A stretch of DNA of 64,000 nt from Haladaptatus litoreus. GTDB taxonomy: Archaea > Halobacteriota > Halobacteria > Halobacteriales > Haladaptataceae. The position numbers and the translations under genes were made by a program. Each line of letters opens with the position of its first letter. Positions within the stretch are counted from its first letter, which is position 1. The notes beneath the pieces were generated by a model. The model was not told the DNA's origin. It saw only the letters and a program-made list of their open reading frames with translations, and ran no database searches. The stretch lies in assembly GCF_900156425.1 (NCBI RefSeq), contig NZ_FTNO01000004.1, positions 333,788-397,787 on the forward strand, in the 5' to 3' direction. Shown in pieces: positions 8,866-17,782 of the stretch.

Positions 8866-11800
8866 ATGGGGTACCGATGGACACTTTGTACACAGTGGTC
8901 ACGCCGTGACAGGCTAACAATTGTTGTTATTGCGGTAGCCATTGCGTTTCTTGTCGGAACAACGCTCCTCTTAGTTACCGCAAGCAATCAAACAACAGCA
9001 CGGTCCTCAGAGTATACCAATTCGATGGATGCAACATATTATACTTCATACTCTGATGCGGCGACATCGGCTGGGAACGATGATATCCTTCTTCCTGCCG
9101 CCACTGTAAAGCAGAACGGGACAACACAGTATGTAATCGGGATTCCAAAAAAGACACCACGTGTACTTGAAAATCTCTCTGTTTCTTGGCGAACAGCTCG
9201 AATCCCTCCAGCACCGTCAAACGCTTCCCTCAAAGGACCCGTTGCGACGCAAGCACATCAGAAATTCAAGGGGGCGAATTCAACGCAGACACTGTCCGTA
9301 TCACCATATAGTTCGAGTGATTCAATCTTTCCACAAACATGGTATATCGGTGATCCATCGACGGTTCGCTCATTAGGTGTTACAGGCGGATATATTATCG
9401 AAACATCACCAGATGAGTCTGATAGTTCAACTCGATCCCTAGATGTCGGAACAGTCAGTCCATCAGTATATCAATATTTTACTGTTGGAATGGAGGAAGT
9501 GCTTTATCTTCTTGGGTTTGCTACCATTGGCGGAAGTATACTCACCCTCATTATTGTGTATAATATCACTCGAATGAGCGTTCGTGATCGATTGCAAGCT
9601 ATCGAAGTAATCCGTTCAACCGGAGGCAATCCACGGCAGATATACACAATATTCGGGGTCAGAGCTGGGTTACTTACAGCAACGGGAATTGCACTCGGCT
9701 ATGCACTTGGAGTCATACTTACAAGAGTAGTCATAAATATCGCAATTAGTGTTGGACTTCCGATCTCACTAGATCCAACCGTCACACCACAGGTGCTCAA
9801 AATAATTCTTCCAAGCCTCTTTCTTCTCTTTCTTGTTGGGATTGGTGCTGGCATTCTTGCCGTGCGGCCGGCGATTATTACACCGCCTGCTCGACTCCAA
9901 CAAGCCTTTAATTCGATAGCAGATAGAGAAATTGGTAATGGGTTAAAATCAGACGTCGTAGAATTTGCTGATACAACGATCCTCGAATGGCGAGCTTTTC
10001 TTCCTGCTACGACCGTTCTCACCATTTTTGTCCTGATCATTATCCTCGTCGGAGCACTTGTTGGAACCCTTGCACCGCTTGCAGCCACAGAAGGAGGAAC
10101 AGTTACGGAACCAAACGCAGAGTATCCAATGGCAAGTCGAATCGATACTGGATATGCTGACTTACTTCGAAACCAGGGTGTAACTGCAAGTCCCGAGATC
10201 CTCATTGCACAAGTTCGCAATGGTCAACCATATCTTGCCCGTGGAGCAAACTATAGTTCGTTTGCAGCGGTATCAAATGCAACATTAACAGCCGGCCGAA
10301 CGCCGAATACAAAACACGAAGCCGTGATTGGTCGTGATCTCGCTCAGACTTTGAACATCAATCTCGGAGAACGAATTACGCTTGGAGGTGCGACGTCACC
10401 AGCTTTTACCCACGTAACCGTCGTTGGGACATTTAAAGCAAAAGGAATACAAGATGACCAACTTATCGTCCCACTCGCGTCTGCTCACGATCTTTCAACA
10501 AAGCCTGGGATTGTTCATTTCATTCGTACTGATGGGACCGGAACCCAACTAACAGATTCAACACAAACCAGGGCGAATAAAATTGCCATTAGTGGCGTCT
10601 CTGCACCGTCTTCGACGGTGGCTGGACAGCCTTTATCAGTCAATATATCGGTTCAGAATCTTGGTCAGACAAGACAAACTCGGGAAGTGATAGCATCGAT
10701 TGGAAATACCACCCGATCACGAACGGTGACGCTTGATCAGAATGAGCAGCGTGATGTGACAATAAATCTCACAGTACAGAACCTCGGAAATCACACCCTT
10801 CGTGTTGGTACATATTCACAGCAAGTAACCGTCTATCGACGTGCACCATTCGCTATCCCACCACTACCTGAAACTGCACCTCCGAACGCAAAGATGATGA
10901 TTCCAGTTCAAACTGTGAATGGAGACAATGTTTCTGCTGCTACCGTTCAGATTGATAATCATACTAATCAGACGACTCAAAATGGGCTTGCAATGGTTCG
11001 CATGCCAGACCAAGAGGGCGTTTACAATCTTACTATTCAAAAAGGAGATCGAGTCAATACATCACAAATTCGTGTTACTGCCGATGCAGTTCCACAACCA
11101 ATAGCAACGGTCGACGTCTCTCCAAAGACTGCAGGTGTATTCACACAGCCAACAGCGTCAGTGACTCTCGTCAATCCCTGGGATCGAACAATAACGCGGG
11201 AGATCGCATTTGTAACACCAGCAAAGACAATCACACAGACAATCACACTTGAGCCATTTGGCATGGCAGAACAATCCATGGAATTCGGTGATACAACAGA
11301 GAAAACAATGCCTGGCAAATATCCTGTTCAGGTCGTATCAAACGGAGAACAACTATCATCTGTTACGTATACTGTCCATGGTGATGACAGGCTGTTTTCT
11401 ACACTTTCACACGATACTCAATATTCCCGTGGTTCAGGTTTGGGACAGGCAATCAAAGGAGTATTCGGTAATTTCGATTTACTACTGCTCACAATGGCTG
11501 TATTAGCAGGCATGACTGCAATTGGTGGGACAACAGCGACATTCGCACAAGCAGTCCACGCCCGTCGCCGAACAGTAGGTGTGTATCGGGCGACCGGGGC
11601 AACACGATGGCAAGTGCTTCGTCCTCTCTTAGCAGATGTATTTCGGATTTCAATTCCTGCCATCAGTATTGCGCTTATTGCCGGTCTCACAACCGTTCGC
11701 GTACTCTCTCATTTCGGCTTGTTCACTATCTTCGGATTTCGGCTTTCAACACAAATACCACTTTCAACCATCGCTCTTGCTGTCGGTAGTGCTCTTGTAC

Positions 11801-11973
11801 TAATGTGTCTTAGCGCGATCATTGCTGCTGTACCGTATCTGTATGCCCCGCCGGCAGTAGTACAGAAGGGAAACGATTCCAAGACACAGACTCGGATTGG
11901 TGAGAACAAGAAGATGACCAGCGAGAGCAGATATAATTCGGTACGTCATCCCCCCAAATATGGAGATGATTAG
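8866..11973 (+). CDS. Large FtsX/MacB-type ABC transporter permease with CARDB-like insertion
   Basis: This 1035-residue permease has an N-terminal membrane helix (about 22-42), an extracellular domain and then a three-helix FtsX block (about 205-335) containing DRLQAIEVIRSTGGNPRQIY. A fourth helix at about 385-408 leads to a second extracellular region. That region includes a beta-sandwich like CARDB (about 585-660, SVNISVQNLGQTRQTREVIA). A C-terminal FtsX block (about 865-1000) contains ARRRTVGVYRATGATRWQVL. It would work with the ATPase encoded 14 bases downstream, probably in lipoprotein/macrolide-type export or mechanotransmission rather than import. Unusually long for the family. Confidence 0.85.
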   Translation: MGYRWTLCTQWSRRDRLTIVVIAVAIAFLVGTTLLLVTASNQTTARSSEYTNSMDATYYTSYSDAATSAGNDDILLPAATVKQNGTTQYVIGIPKKTPRVLENLSVSWRTARIPPAPSNASLKGPVATQAHQKFKGANSTQTLSVSPYSSSDSIFPQTWYIGDPSTVRSLGVTGGYIIETSPDESDSSTRSLDVGTVSPSVYQYFTVGMEEVLYLLGFATIGGSILTLIIVYNITRMSVRDRLQAIEVIRSTGGNPRQIYTIFGVRAGLLTATGIALGYALGVILTRVVINIAISVGLPISLDPTVTPQVLKIILPSLFLLFLVGIGAGILAVRPAIITPPARLQQAFNSIADREIGNGLKSDVVEFADTTILEWRAFLPATTVLTIFVLIIILVGALVGTLAPLAATEGGTVTEPNAEYPMASRIDTGYADLLRNQGVTASPEILIAQVRNGQPYLARGANYSSFAAVSNATLTAGRTPNTKHEAVIGRDLAQTLNINLGERITLGGATSPAFTHVTVVGTFKAKGIQDDQLIVPLASAHDLSTKPGIVHFIRTDGTGTQLTDSTQTRANKIAISGVSAPSSTVAGQPLSVNISVQNLGQTRQTREVIASIGNTTRSRTVTLDQNEQRDVTINLTVQNLGNHTLRVGTYSQQVTVYRRAPFAIPPLPETAPPNAKMMIPVQTVNGDNVSAATVQIDNHTNQTTQNGLAMVRMPDQEGVYNLTIQKGDRVNTSQIRVTADAVPQPIATVDVSPKTAGVFTQPTASVTLVNPWDRTITREIAFVTPAKTITQTITLEPFGMAEQSMEFGDTTEKTMPGKYPVQVVSNGEQLSSVTYTVHGDDRLFSTLSHDTQYSRGSGLGQAIKGVFGNFDLLLLTMAVLAGMTAIGGTTATFAQAVHARRRTVGVYRATGATRWQVLRPLLADVFRISIPAISIALIAGLTTVRVLSHFGLFTIFGFRLSTQIPLSTIALAVGSALVLMCLSAIIAAVPYLYAPPAVVQKGNDSKTQTRIGENKKMTSESRYNSVRHPPKYGDD

Positions 11974-11987
11974 GGAGGAAACTTAGT

Positions 11988-12707
11988 ATGATACAGCACG
12001 AACATCCAGTAATGTCAGAGAACGTATTAGAGGCTGAATCAATCCGTGTTGTACGTGGGGATCAAGAGATCATCTCTGATGCATCACTATCTGTTCCTGC
12101 AAATACACAAATTTTAGTTCAAGGCCCAAGTGGCGCTGGTAAAACAACATTATTCAACATTCTTGGCCTTCTCGATGTGCCAACGAGTGGAACTGTACGA
12201 ATCGCAAATGAAGAAACAGCAGCTCTCTCGGAGCGAAAGCGAGCACGGCTTCGTCGAGAAACAATTGGATTCATTTTCCAGGATTTCCAACTCATTGACG
12301 ACCTAACTGCCTGGGAGAATGCGGCACTCCCCCAAGATCATGCCGGAGAGCGAGACGAAGAGTGGCTTCAAACGTTGTTTACGGAGCTCGAAATTGCTGA
12401 CCGCGCTGATCAGTACCCAGCAACCCTCAGCGGTGGTGAAAAACAACGTGTCGCAATTGCTCGGGCACTAGCGAATCGACCGGATATTGTACTCGCCGAC
12501 GAACCGACCGGACAACTTGACCCAACTACAACCACACAAGTGCTGGATCTCCTGTTCCGATTACAGGATACTACAGATACTTCATTAGTAGTCATTAGCC
12601 ACGATATGCAATTGCAACCACGATTCGACACTATTGTTCGACTTGAAGATGGAACTATTCACGATCACGAACCGAAAACAGAAGCTAAACCAAGTATCGA
12701 TACATGA
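11988..12707 (+). CDS. ABC transporter ATP-binding protein (LolD/MacB type)
   Basis: The 239-residue ATPase has Walker A GPSGAGKTT (about residues 45-53), Q-loop FIFQDFQLI, signature LSGGEKQRVAIARALANRP (about 146-164) and Walker B DIVLADEPTG. The ATG at 11988 has GGGAGG 11 bases upstream; a second ATG at 12012 is possible. It forms an operon with the giant permease before it. The stop TGA (12705-12707) coincides with the first three bases of an element terminus, so the C-terminal tail may have been altered by that insertion. Confidence 0.92.
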   Translation: MIQHEHPVMSENVLEAESIRVVRGDQEIISDASLSVPANTQILVQGPSGAGKTTLFNILGLLDVPTSGTVRIANEETAALSERKRARLRRETIGFIFQDFQLIDDLTAWENAALPQDHAGERDEEWLQTLFTELEIADRADQYPATLSGGEKQRVAIARALANRPDIVLADEPTGQLDPTTTTQVLDLLFRLQDTTDTSLVVISHDMQLQPRFDTIVRLEDGTIHDHEPKTEAKPSIDT

Positions 12708-13215
12708 CATCCTCCCCGGCGTGAACGCCGGGGTTTCCCGGTACCGCGTTGGGATATTAGGGTTCGCGGTCCACGACCTGTTCTCGCGGGGCGAAAGCAC
12801 CCTCGCTACGGTCGAACAGGTGGACCGCTGGCTGTGCCATCCAGCCGTTATCCCTATCTCCCCCATCATAGGGGAGATTCGGGAGTACCTTTCGTCTGAT
12901 ATTCTCGGCCCCGTTAACGTCGGCGTTGGAGACGGTACCACAGCCGTCACAGACGTACAACCCGCGTTCGATGCGCTGATTTCCGTCCTTCGTCCCACAG
13001 GCGGAACACGTCTTTGAGGTATCATGCTCGGACTTCCGAACGACTTCGATACTTTCGACCTCGGCTTTGTATTTGAGCATCGACGCGAATCGGTCGAACG
13101 CCGGAGTGAAAGTGAATATCCGACCGGCCACCGACGGTAGTTGCGGAATAGAGCTTACGCGATTCACGCCCGCCCTTCGGCTTTCGGCCTCAGGACGGGA
13201 TTCTCTCGCTGTTGA
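12705..13215 (-). mobile_element. Decayed IS1341-type element with terminal hairpins
   Basis: One border has TGACATCCTCC and the hairpin CCCGGCGTGAACGCCGGGG. The other (13163-13215) has GATTCACGCCCGCCCTTCGG, a GC-rich hairpin arm, and GGGATTCTCTCGCTG. Between them lies the tail of a tnpB gene on the minus strand. The same end pair, more or less, recurs around 17983-18372 and near 62400-62455. Confidence 0.65.
12757..13167 (-). pseudogene. Truncated TnpB (C-terminal half)
   Basis: The frame encodes PAFDRFASMLKYKAEVE and then TCSACGTKDGNQRIERGLY with CDGCG, which is the paired-cysteine zinc ribbon of TnpB. NADVNGAENIRRKVLP follows, the RuvC-III segment with its Asp. The N-terminal RuvC-I and wedge regions are missing, so the protein cannot be an active nuclease. 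The sequence belongs to a TnpB branch distinct from the three longer copies in the window. Confidence 0.75.
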
Positions 13216-13229
13216 GAGATAGTCACTGT

Positions 13230-13385
13230 CTAACCAGATAACATGGAAATAGCTGCTAATATGAGGAATATAATAGCAAGTAGACGTGCAGTTTCCGGTG
13301 GCAGCTCATCGATGCCGTACGCACCAATACTATAGACAAGAACCGCGAGAATGACAAACAGAATTGCTAATTCAAAGAGAGCCAT
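13230..13385 (-). CDS. Small two-helix membrane protein (DUF1328-like)
   Basis: A 51-residue frame starts at ATG 13385 (MALFELAILFVILAVLVYSI) and has a second hydrophobic helix (RLLAIIFLILAAISMLSG). Length and layout resemble the DUF1328 group of tiny membrane proteins, but the similarity is only in general pattern. Codons look ordinary for the region. It ends next to the element at 12705-13215. From 13386 to 13589 I see only AT-rich intergenic DNA. Confidence 0.5.
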   Translation of the reverse strand: MALFELAILFVILAVLVYSIGAYGIDELPPETARLLAIIFLILAAISMLSG

Positions 13386-13589
13386 ATTACCATCTCCATA
13401 TGAGAATTATCTCATTAGGTAATCTTACCATCGTCCGTGCTACTTTCTGCAACATTGTAGATCTCAGTTATAGGAACGCACCCAGTGAACTTTATTATTC
13501 ATTTTGGAAGTCGATAACATCTGTAGAACCATCATAAAGAGATATTTCGGGATTCGACGAGCACAGACAGCACAAAAAGTACCGTGAAT

Positions 13590-14783
13590 TCAACTGGTGA
13601 GAACCTTTTTAACCACTTCTGGGTCTTCAAGGAGTCGGTGTTCAGTATAGCTACCTTCTGCACTTCCTCCACTCTGTCGAGCTTGTTCAATAACATCTAA
13701 AAACGCTTGTTCACGAAGGAGGTCACGAACGCGTCGAGTTGAGAGTGGATCGCTATCCATTTGCCGACAGACTTGTTCATAGATTTCGTAAACTCGGCTC
13801 GTTCGAAACGCATCTACGCCTGGATTTTCGAGCGAAAGGATAGCAAGTGCTTGGAGCGCGTATTTCGAGTGCGGTGTTGCGCCCCGAATTAACTCTCGAA
13901 AACGGTCATTTTCGGCTCGTTCACGCGCCTTTTTGACGTACTCTTCTCGAACTGTATCAGCGCTTTCCGTTTGGGCGAGTTCTCCTGCATACCGAAGAAT
14001 GTCGATTGCTTTGCGTGCGTCCCCGTGTTCTTGAGCGGCCTGTGCAGCTGCAAGTGGAATCGTTCCTGGTTCGAGAACGCCTTCTTTAAATGCATCACTT
14101 CGGGCTTCCATAATAGCACGTAGCTGATTTGCGTCATATGGTGGAAAGACAAACTCTCGCTCACAAAGACTCGATTTGACGCGTTCGTCCATCCGATCTT
14201 TATATTTGATTTTGTTGCTAATGCCAATAACGCCCAGTTTACAACGCTCGAGTTTTCCTGCTTCTCCCGCACGCGAAAGCTGCATCAGAATATCGTCATT
14301 CTCTAATTTATCGATCTCGTCAAGGATGATAATGACTACATCGTACAACTCATCAAGAATTCGCCACAGACGTTTGTAGTATGTAGAAGTTGAAATCCCC
14401 TTATCGGGAATAGAAACTTCGGTTTCCGAGCAATTGATTGCACTCGCGATTGTTTGAACAGCCTGCGTTTCGGTACTGTCCTGTGCACAATCCACATAGG
14501 CGACACCGACGATAACTCCTTCTTCGTCTGCTTCATCAACGAGGCGGCGAGAAACGTGTTTTGCACAGAGTGATTTTCCAGTTCCTGTTTTCCCATACAG
14601 TAAGACGTTACTTGGTGATTGGCTGAACAGCGCAGGATTGAGCGCGTTCGCGAGTGCGGAGATCTCGTCATCCCGTCCGACAATGCGTCCGTGAGCAGGG
14701 AGGTGGTTAATTTCAAGGAGCTCCTTTTTCTCGAAAATGAGATCCTCTCGGGAAAAGAGATCGTTCGGATTGACGTCGCTCAT
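13590..14783 (-). CDS. orc1: Orc1/Cdc6 replication initiator
   Basis: This 397-residue AAA+ protein has Walker A LLYGKTGTGKS, Walker B VIIILDEIDKL, sensor-1 region IGISNKIKYKDRMDERVKSS and the arginine-containing HGDARKAIDILRYAGELA. A winged-helix domain follows (about 300-390, with SRVYEIYEQVCRQ and RRVRDLLREQ). I chose ATG 14783 (MSDVNPNDLF); two GTG codons lie just upstream but overlap an ORB repeat. Orc1/Cdc6 proteins bind ORBs and load MCM. ORB-like repeats start immediately upstream of the gene, so it probably acts on the adjacent origin and may be autoregulated. Confidence 0.95.
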   Translation of the reverse strand: MSDVNPNDLFSREDLIFEKKELLEINHLPAHGRIVGRDDEISALANALNPALFSQSPSNVLLYGKTGTGKSLCAKHVSRRLVDEADEEGVIVGVAYVDCAQDSTETQAVQTIASAINCSETEVSIPDKGISTSTYYKRLWRILDELYDVVIIILDEIDKLENDDILMQLSRAGEAGKLERCKLGVIGISNKIKYKDRMDERVKSSLCEREFVFPPYDANQLRAIMEARSDAFKEGVLEPGTIPLAAAQAAQEHGDARKAIDILRYAGELAQTESADTVREEYVKKARERAENDRFRELIRGATPHSKYALQALAILSLENPGVDAFRTSRVYEIYEQVCRQMDSDPLSTRRVRDLLREQAFLDVIEQARQSGGSAEGSYTEHRLLEDPEVVKKVLTS

Positions 14784-14785
14784 AG

Positions 14786-14806
14786 ACACCACGTTTCCAG
14801 TGAAAT
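14786..14806 (+). repeat. ORB-like repeat 1 (at the orc1 start)
   Basis: CACCACGTTTCCAGTGAAAT lies directly upstream of the orc1 ATG. It is shared with five other sites in 16871-17804. The core TTTCCAGTGAAA with a neighbouring C-rich tract resembles haloarchaeal origin recognition boxes. Its place over the start region suggests that bound Orc1 could block its own transcription. Confidence 0.7.
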
Positions 14807-14927
14807 CTCTTTACTGTTCCGGGAATTCCCGTAACCAATAATAACCAGTGACTCTGGAAAACGGATAACGTGAACTGCCTCGGGGTCAAGCCCCGAGGCT
14901 TCCCGTGGTTTAGTAGGACACTCCCAC

Positions 14928-16184
14928 TCAACCATCGGCTTGATAGCCTCGGACGGTCGGATGGGTCACGGTCGGGGCGTCCACAGCCCCCGATGCCTGC
15001 CGTCGCACCTTCCGAACAACGGGAAGGCTGTTGAGAGCAGGCACATTCCAATCGAGTTTCTTCAGGCCTTTCACGGCGATGTTGACGCTTGCACCTCGGT
15101 CGCTGTGGTCTTGATGCCCACAGCCCCGACACTTGAACCGCTTCTTGTTGCGATTCGCTCGCTCCGTATGCCCGCACGTCGGACACCGCTGGCTGGTGTA
15201 CTCGGGATTAATCCACACGGTCGGAATCCCCTCGAACGACGCCTTGTACGACGTATAGAACTGAAGGGCGCGGAACGGGAGGTGGTGCAAGCGCCGATTC
15301 ATCCGCGTTCCGTAGTCGATACTGTCGCGCATCTCTTTGAGGTCTTCAAAGACGATGCACGGCTTCTCGAACTGACGGCCCCACTCCACGATGTGCCGAG
15401 ACACTTTGTGGAGTCGGTCGCGGACAAACCGTTCCTCACACCCTTCGAGCGTGTCGTGAATACTGTCCTTCCCCGCGTTCTGGACGCGCTTTCGCATCGT
15501 GAAGTAGCGGTGACGCTCGAACTTGATTTCGGGGAAGTCGATGACCAACGTGCCCTCAACGCCGTCTTCGGAGAGTGCAGCAAGGGCCACGTTGTCCTCG
15601 TTCACGTCCACGCCGATGACCGTCCGTGAGTCCTGCTTATCTCGAACGGTCTGTTCGGTGTTGGTGACATTGACGTGCAACTCGGAGTTCTCGTTGTGGA
15701 ACAGGGCTTCCGCCGTCCCAATCTTCCACTCGCCGCTTTCGAGTGCGGTCTTGAGGACTTCGAGGTGGGCGTCACTCCCTTTGAGGACGCCCTTGACGTG
15801 CTTGTACGGCTTCGCGCTGATGCGGAACGCCACATCGCCGTCGTCGGCGAGCGACAGGTTGTACCCCTCCTCGTAGTTCGCACGAAGCGGGTACGCGCCG
15901 TCCTTGGTGTGACTCGGGAGTCCGAAGTCGTCGTACTCATAGTAGTTTTCCATCGCACCGATTGCCTTTGCAACGACGCGCTGAGTTGTGTTCTTCACGA
16001 GGTTGGCATCATCAGCCACCCGGTCGGGAATCACGTCCCAGTCTACGCCTTCTTTGGCAAGACGGATGGTTTCGTTGTACACTGAGCGGGCTTCGAGCGT
16101 GGCCTCGTACAACAGGCCCTCGTTGTCACTCTGAATATCGAGTTGGAAGTCCAGAGTCTTGACGAGGGCCTGTGAGTCGGTCAT
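14928..16184 (-). CDS. tnpB: TnpB, RNA-guided nuclease of IS605-type element
   Basis: The 418-residue protein appears full length. RuvC-I is TVIGVDVNEDNVALAALS, RuvC-II has CIVFEDLKEMR, the zinc ribbon is CPTCG with a second CRGCG pair about 15 residues later, and RuvC-III is HSDRGASVNIAVKG. The metal-binding Asp and Glu positions are all present. TnpB cleaves DNA guided by an RNA from the element's right end, which here would be the region 14874-14927. The start overlaps the stop of the DUF2080 gene by 4 bases. Of a different subfamily from the TnpB at 43464 and 49007. Confidence 0.92.
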   Translation of the reverse strand: MTDSQALVKTLDFQLDIQSDNEGLLYEATLEARSVYNETIRLAKEGVDWDVIPDRVADDANLVKNTTQRVVAKAIGAMENYYEYDDFGLPSHTKDGAYPLRANYEEGYNLSLADDGDVAFRISAKPYKHVKGVLKGSDAHLEVLKTALESGEWKIGTAEALFHNENSELHVNVTNTEQTVRDKQDSRTVIGVDVNEDNVALAALSEDGVEGTLVIDFPEIKFERHRYFTMRKRVQNAGKDSIHDTLEGCEERFVRDRLHKVSRHIVEWGRQFEKPCIVFEDLKEMRDSIDYGTRMNRRLHHLPFRALQFYTSYKASFEGIPTVWINPEYTSQRCPTCGHTERANRNKKRFKCRGCGHQDHSDRGASVNIAVKGLKKLDWNVPALNSLPVVRKVRRQASGAVDAPTVTHPTVRGYQADG

Positions 16185-16336
16185 TCTTTGTCTTGCTCGG
16201 TGGGTTCTGAGGTTCGGACGACTTTCACGTCGGCCCCGCGCCAGCGTTTGGGGACGGTGACGTGGGCGCTGTTCCCGAACGGTTTGACCTCTCCGTCGAG
16301 AACTTCCTCGCCGTCGATTTCAAAACGGTTCGACAT
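16181..16336 (-). CDS. DUF2080-type transposon-associated small protein
   Basis: The 51-residue product starts at ATG 16336 (MSNRFEIDGEEVLDGEVKPF). Residues 18-42 (KPFGNSAHVTVPKRWRGADV then KVVRT) fit the DUF2080 pattern, which looks to me like an AbrB-type swapped-hairpin DNA-binding fold. The stop overlaps the tnpB start, so the pair is translationally coupled. The same small protein precedes the two other intact tnpB genes here. Confidence 0.8.
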   Translation of the reverse strand: MSNRFEIDGEEVLDGEVKPFGNSAHVTVPKRWRGADVKVVRTSEPTEQDKE

Positions 16337-16389
16337 ACAAAGGTATATCCTTTGTATATACTTAATTGTGTTGGTGTTGTGGTGTTGAT

Positions 16390-16788
16390 ATGGGCGAGAA
16401 GCGGTCAAACCACACCGTGTACAACGTCAACTACCACTTCGTGTGATGTCCGAAATACCGCCACGCACTTCTCGAACCAATCGAGGATTCGCTGGAAGGG
16501 AGTTTTGGAGACGTGTGCAACGAGTACGACTACGAGATACTGTCACTCCACATCTCACCCGACCACGTACACTTGTTTCTCTCTGCTCATCCGAAGCACG
16601 CGCCGAGCGAGATTGTACGGACAGTCAAGAGCATCACGGCTCGGGAGATGTGGGAACAGCACGAACCATACTTGGAAAGGTATCTGTGGGGCGGTGGCTC
16701 CTGGGAACGGTCGTACTACATCGGAACGGCAGGAACAGTTTCAACCGATACGATTGAACGGTATATCGAACGGACAGAACACGTCTAA
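16390..16788 (+). pseudogene. tnpA: TnpA (Y1 HUH transposase) with an in-frame TGA
   Basis: The frame from ATG 16390 reads MGEKRSNHTVYNVNYHFV, then TGA at 16444-16446, then CPKYRHALLEP. The family normally has NYHFVWCPKYR, so a TGG tryptophan codon has become TGA by one base change. The rest is intact, including the HUH motif region HISPDHVHLFLS and the C-terminal helix. Translation could restart at ATG 16513, but that product would lack the N-terminal strands. The element therefore probably cannot move without another TnpA. Confidence 0.85.
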
Positions 16789-16870
16789 GTGTCGGCTTCA
16801 CCCTCGGGGTCAAGCCCCGAGGCACTCGCCTTGTTCCCTCTGTAGAATTTGGAGAAGATCGGTGAGACAC

Positions 16871-16891
16871 ACACCACGTTTCCAGTGAAAT
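16871..16891 (+). repeat. ORB-like repeat 2
   Basis: CACCACGTTTCCAGTGAAAT, identical to repeat 1 over the core and preceded by GAGACACA. It lies just beyond the IS605-type element; without the insertion it would be about 100 bases from repeat 1. Confidence 0.7.
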
Positions 16892-17221
16892 GATGGAAAA
16901 AGGTGAGCAAAGTTGTGAGAACACGGTTGCTTTTGCCGCTTTTTGTCTCAGGTGGTAAACGCAATGAGCAAGGAGTATCGTATGTTATTTATAGTATTAC
17001 CACGTAAAAGTCCATTAACTTAATCACAATTAATACAACCCGTGACCTTGTCACGGGGTCTTGTAGTGATTTGCACACGAACCCAAGGAGACAGCACCTA
17101 ATTCGTGGTCCATTCCAAATATTTTAGAACATAGTTTCGATATGAGTTCTTTGCGTAATTCACTACGAGTACTAGTTCAATTCCTGTCTATAGAGTAGAA
17201 TATTCTGCTGGTACTGCCATC

Positions 17222-17262
17222 TTTAAACAGCGAGGGAATCCCGGCTTTTAGGCCGGGGTAGA
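17222..17262 (-). mobile_element. Solitary element terminus inside the origin region
   Basis: On the minus strand TGTCATCTACC is followed by the hairpin CCGGCCTAAAAGCCGG and ATTCCCTCGCTG, matching the TGACATCC-type termini elsewhere in the window. No element body is attached. It lies between ORB-like repeats 2 and 3. Confidence 0.5.
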
Positions 17263-17285
17263 TGACACGCCTGTTTGAGGAACAG

Positions 17286-17306
17286 AGACCACGTTTCCAG
17301 TGAAAT
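17286..17306 (+). repeat. ORB-like repeat 3
   Basis: GACCACGTTTCCAGTGAAAT, with the core identical to repeats 1 and 2. It is 43 bases from repeat 4 in the same orientation. Confidence 0.7.
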
Positions 17307-17343
17307 TCGGGTGTAGAAGAGTACTGGGCTCCAATCTCTTCCA

Positions 17344-17369
17344 GGGGGACACCTCGTTTCCAGTGAAAT
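17344..17369 (+). repeat. ORB-like repeat 4 with G tract
   Basis: GGGGGACACC is followed by TCGTTTCCAGTGAAAT. The TCG variant (instead of ACG) is shared with inverted repeat 5, suggesting these two form the inner pair around the AT-rich segment 17370-17531. Confidence 0.7.
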
Positions 17370-17531
17370 TCACTGTCCTTCACAGTCTATCTCTCATTAA
17401 TGCCACCAACTCATTTCTTTTCTCTGTCATAAATATCCGGGAAATTCTATAACGGTAATACTACGAATGGAAGATGATTTGTAAATCCATGGGTATGTCT
17501 TGAACCTACCGGACAGCGGATAGCAGACGTG

Positions 17532-17553
17532 TTTTCACTGGAAACGAGGTGTG
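17532..17553 (-). repeat. ORB-like repeat 5 (inverted)
   Basis: TTTTCACTGGAAACGAGGTG is the reverse complement of repeat 4 over 19 positions. It faces repeat 4 across about 160 bases. Confidence 0.7.
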
Positions 17554-17782
17554 CTCAATCTTCATATCGGAGTGATTCCTATTGTTTAGCGTGGCCCAAA
17601 CTGTTCGATTATTCGACTCTTCTCCTTTCTAACCTGAGTAGCTACCGTTACCTTGTTATTCGAGAATCTTCAAAGTCTATGGCAATTCTCGTCGGTAATC
17701 ATAATTTGAATTTTAATAATCTGTGTGCATTTCTTCTCCCATACCCTCTGTTTCATCTGCACCCATCCCACCTATTTTCGCC

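Larger units (their letters stand above)
14874..16826. mobile_element. IS605-type element (tnpA pseudogene, DUF2080 gene, tnpB)
   Basis: Both borders carry the same palindromic hairpin, CCTCGGGG-TCAA-GCCCCGAGG, at 14878-14898 and 16802-16822. Inside are tnpB and a small DUF2080-type gene on the minus strand and a divergent tnpA on the plus strand, the classic IS605 layout. The coding DNA is visibly richer in GC than the flanking genes. The element sits between ORB-like repeats 1 and 2, separating orc1 from most of its origin. Confidence 0.85.

Noticed and set aside
14940..15629. 229-codon plus-strand frame over tnpB
   Set aside because: Shadow of the GC-rich TnpB gene; no recognisable protein pattern.
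16444..16446. TGA in tnpA as a recoded (Sec or Trp) codon
   Set aside because: All other host genes here use TGA as stop, and haloarchaea are not known to recode it.
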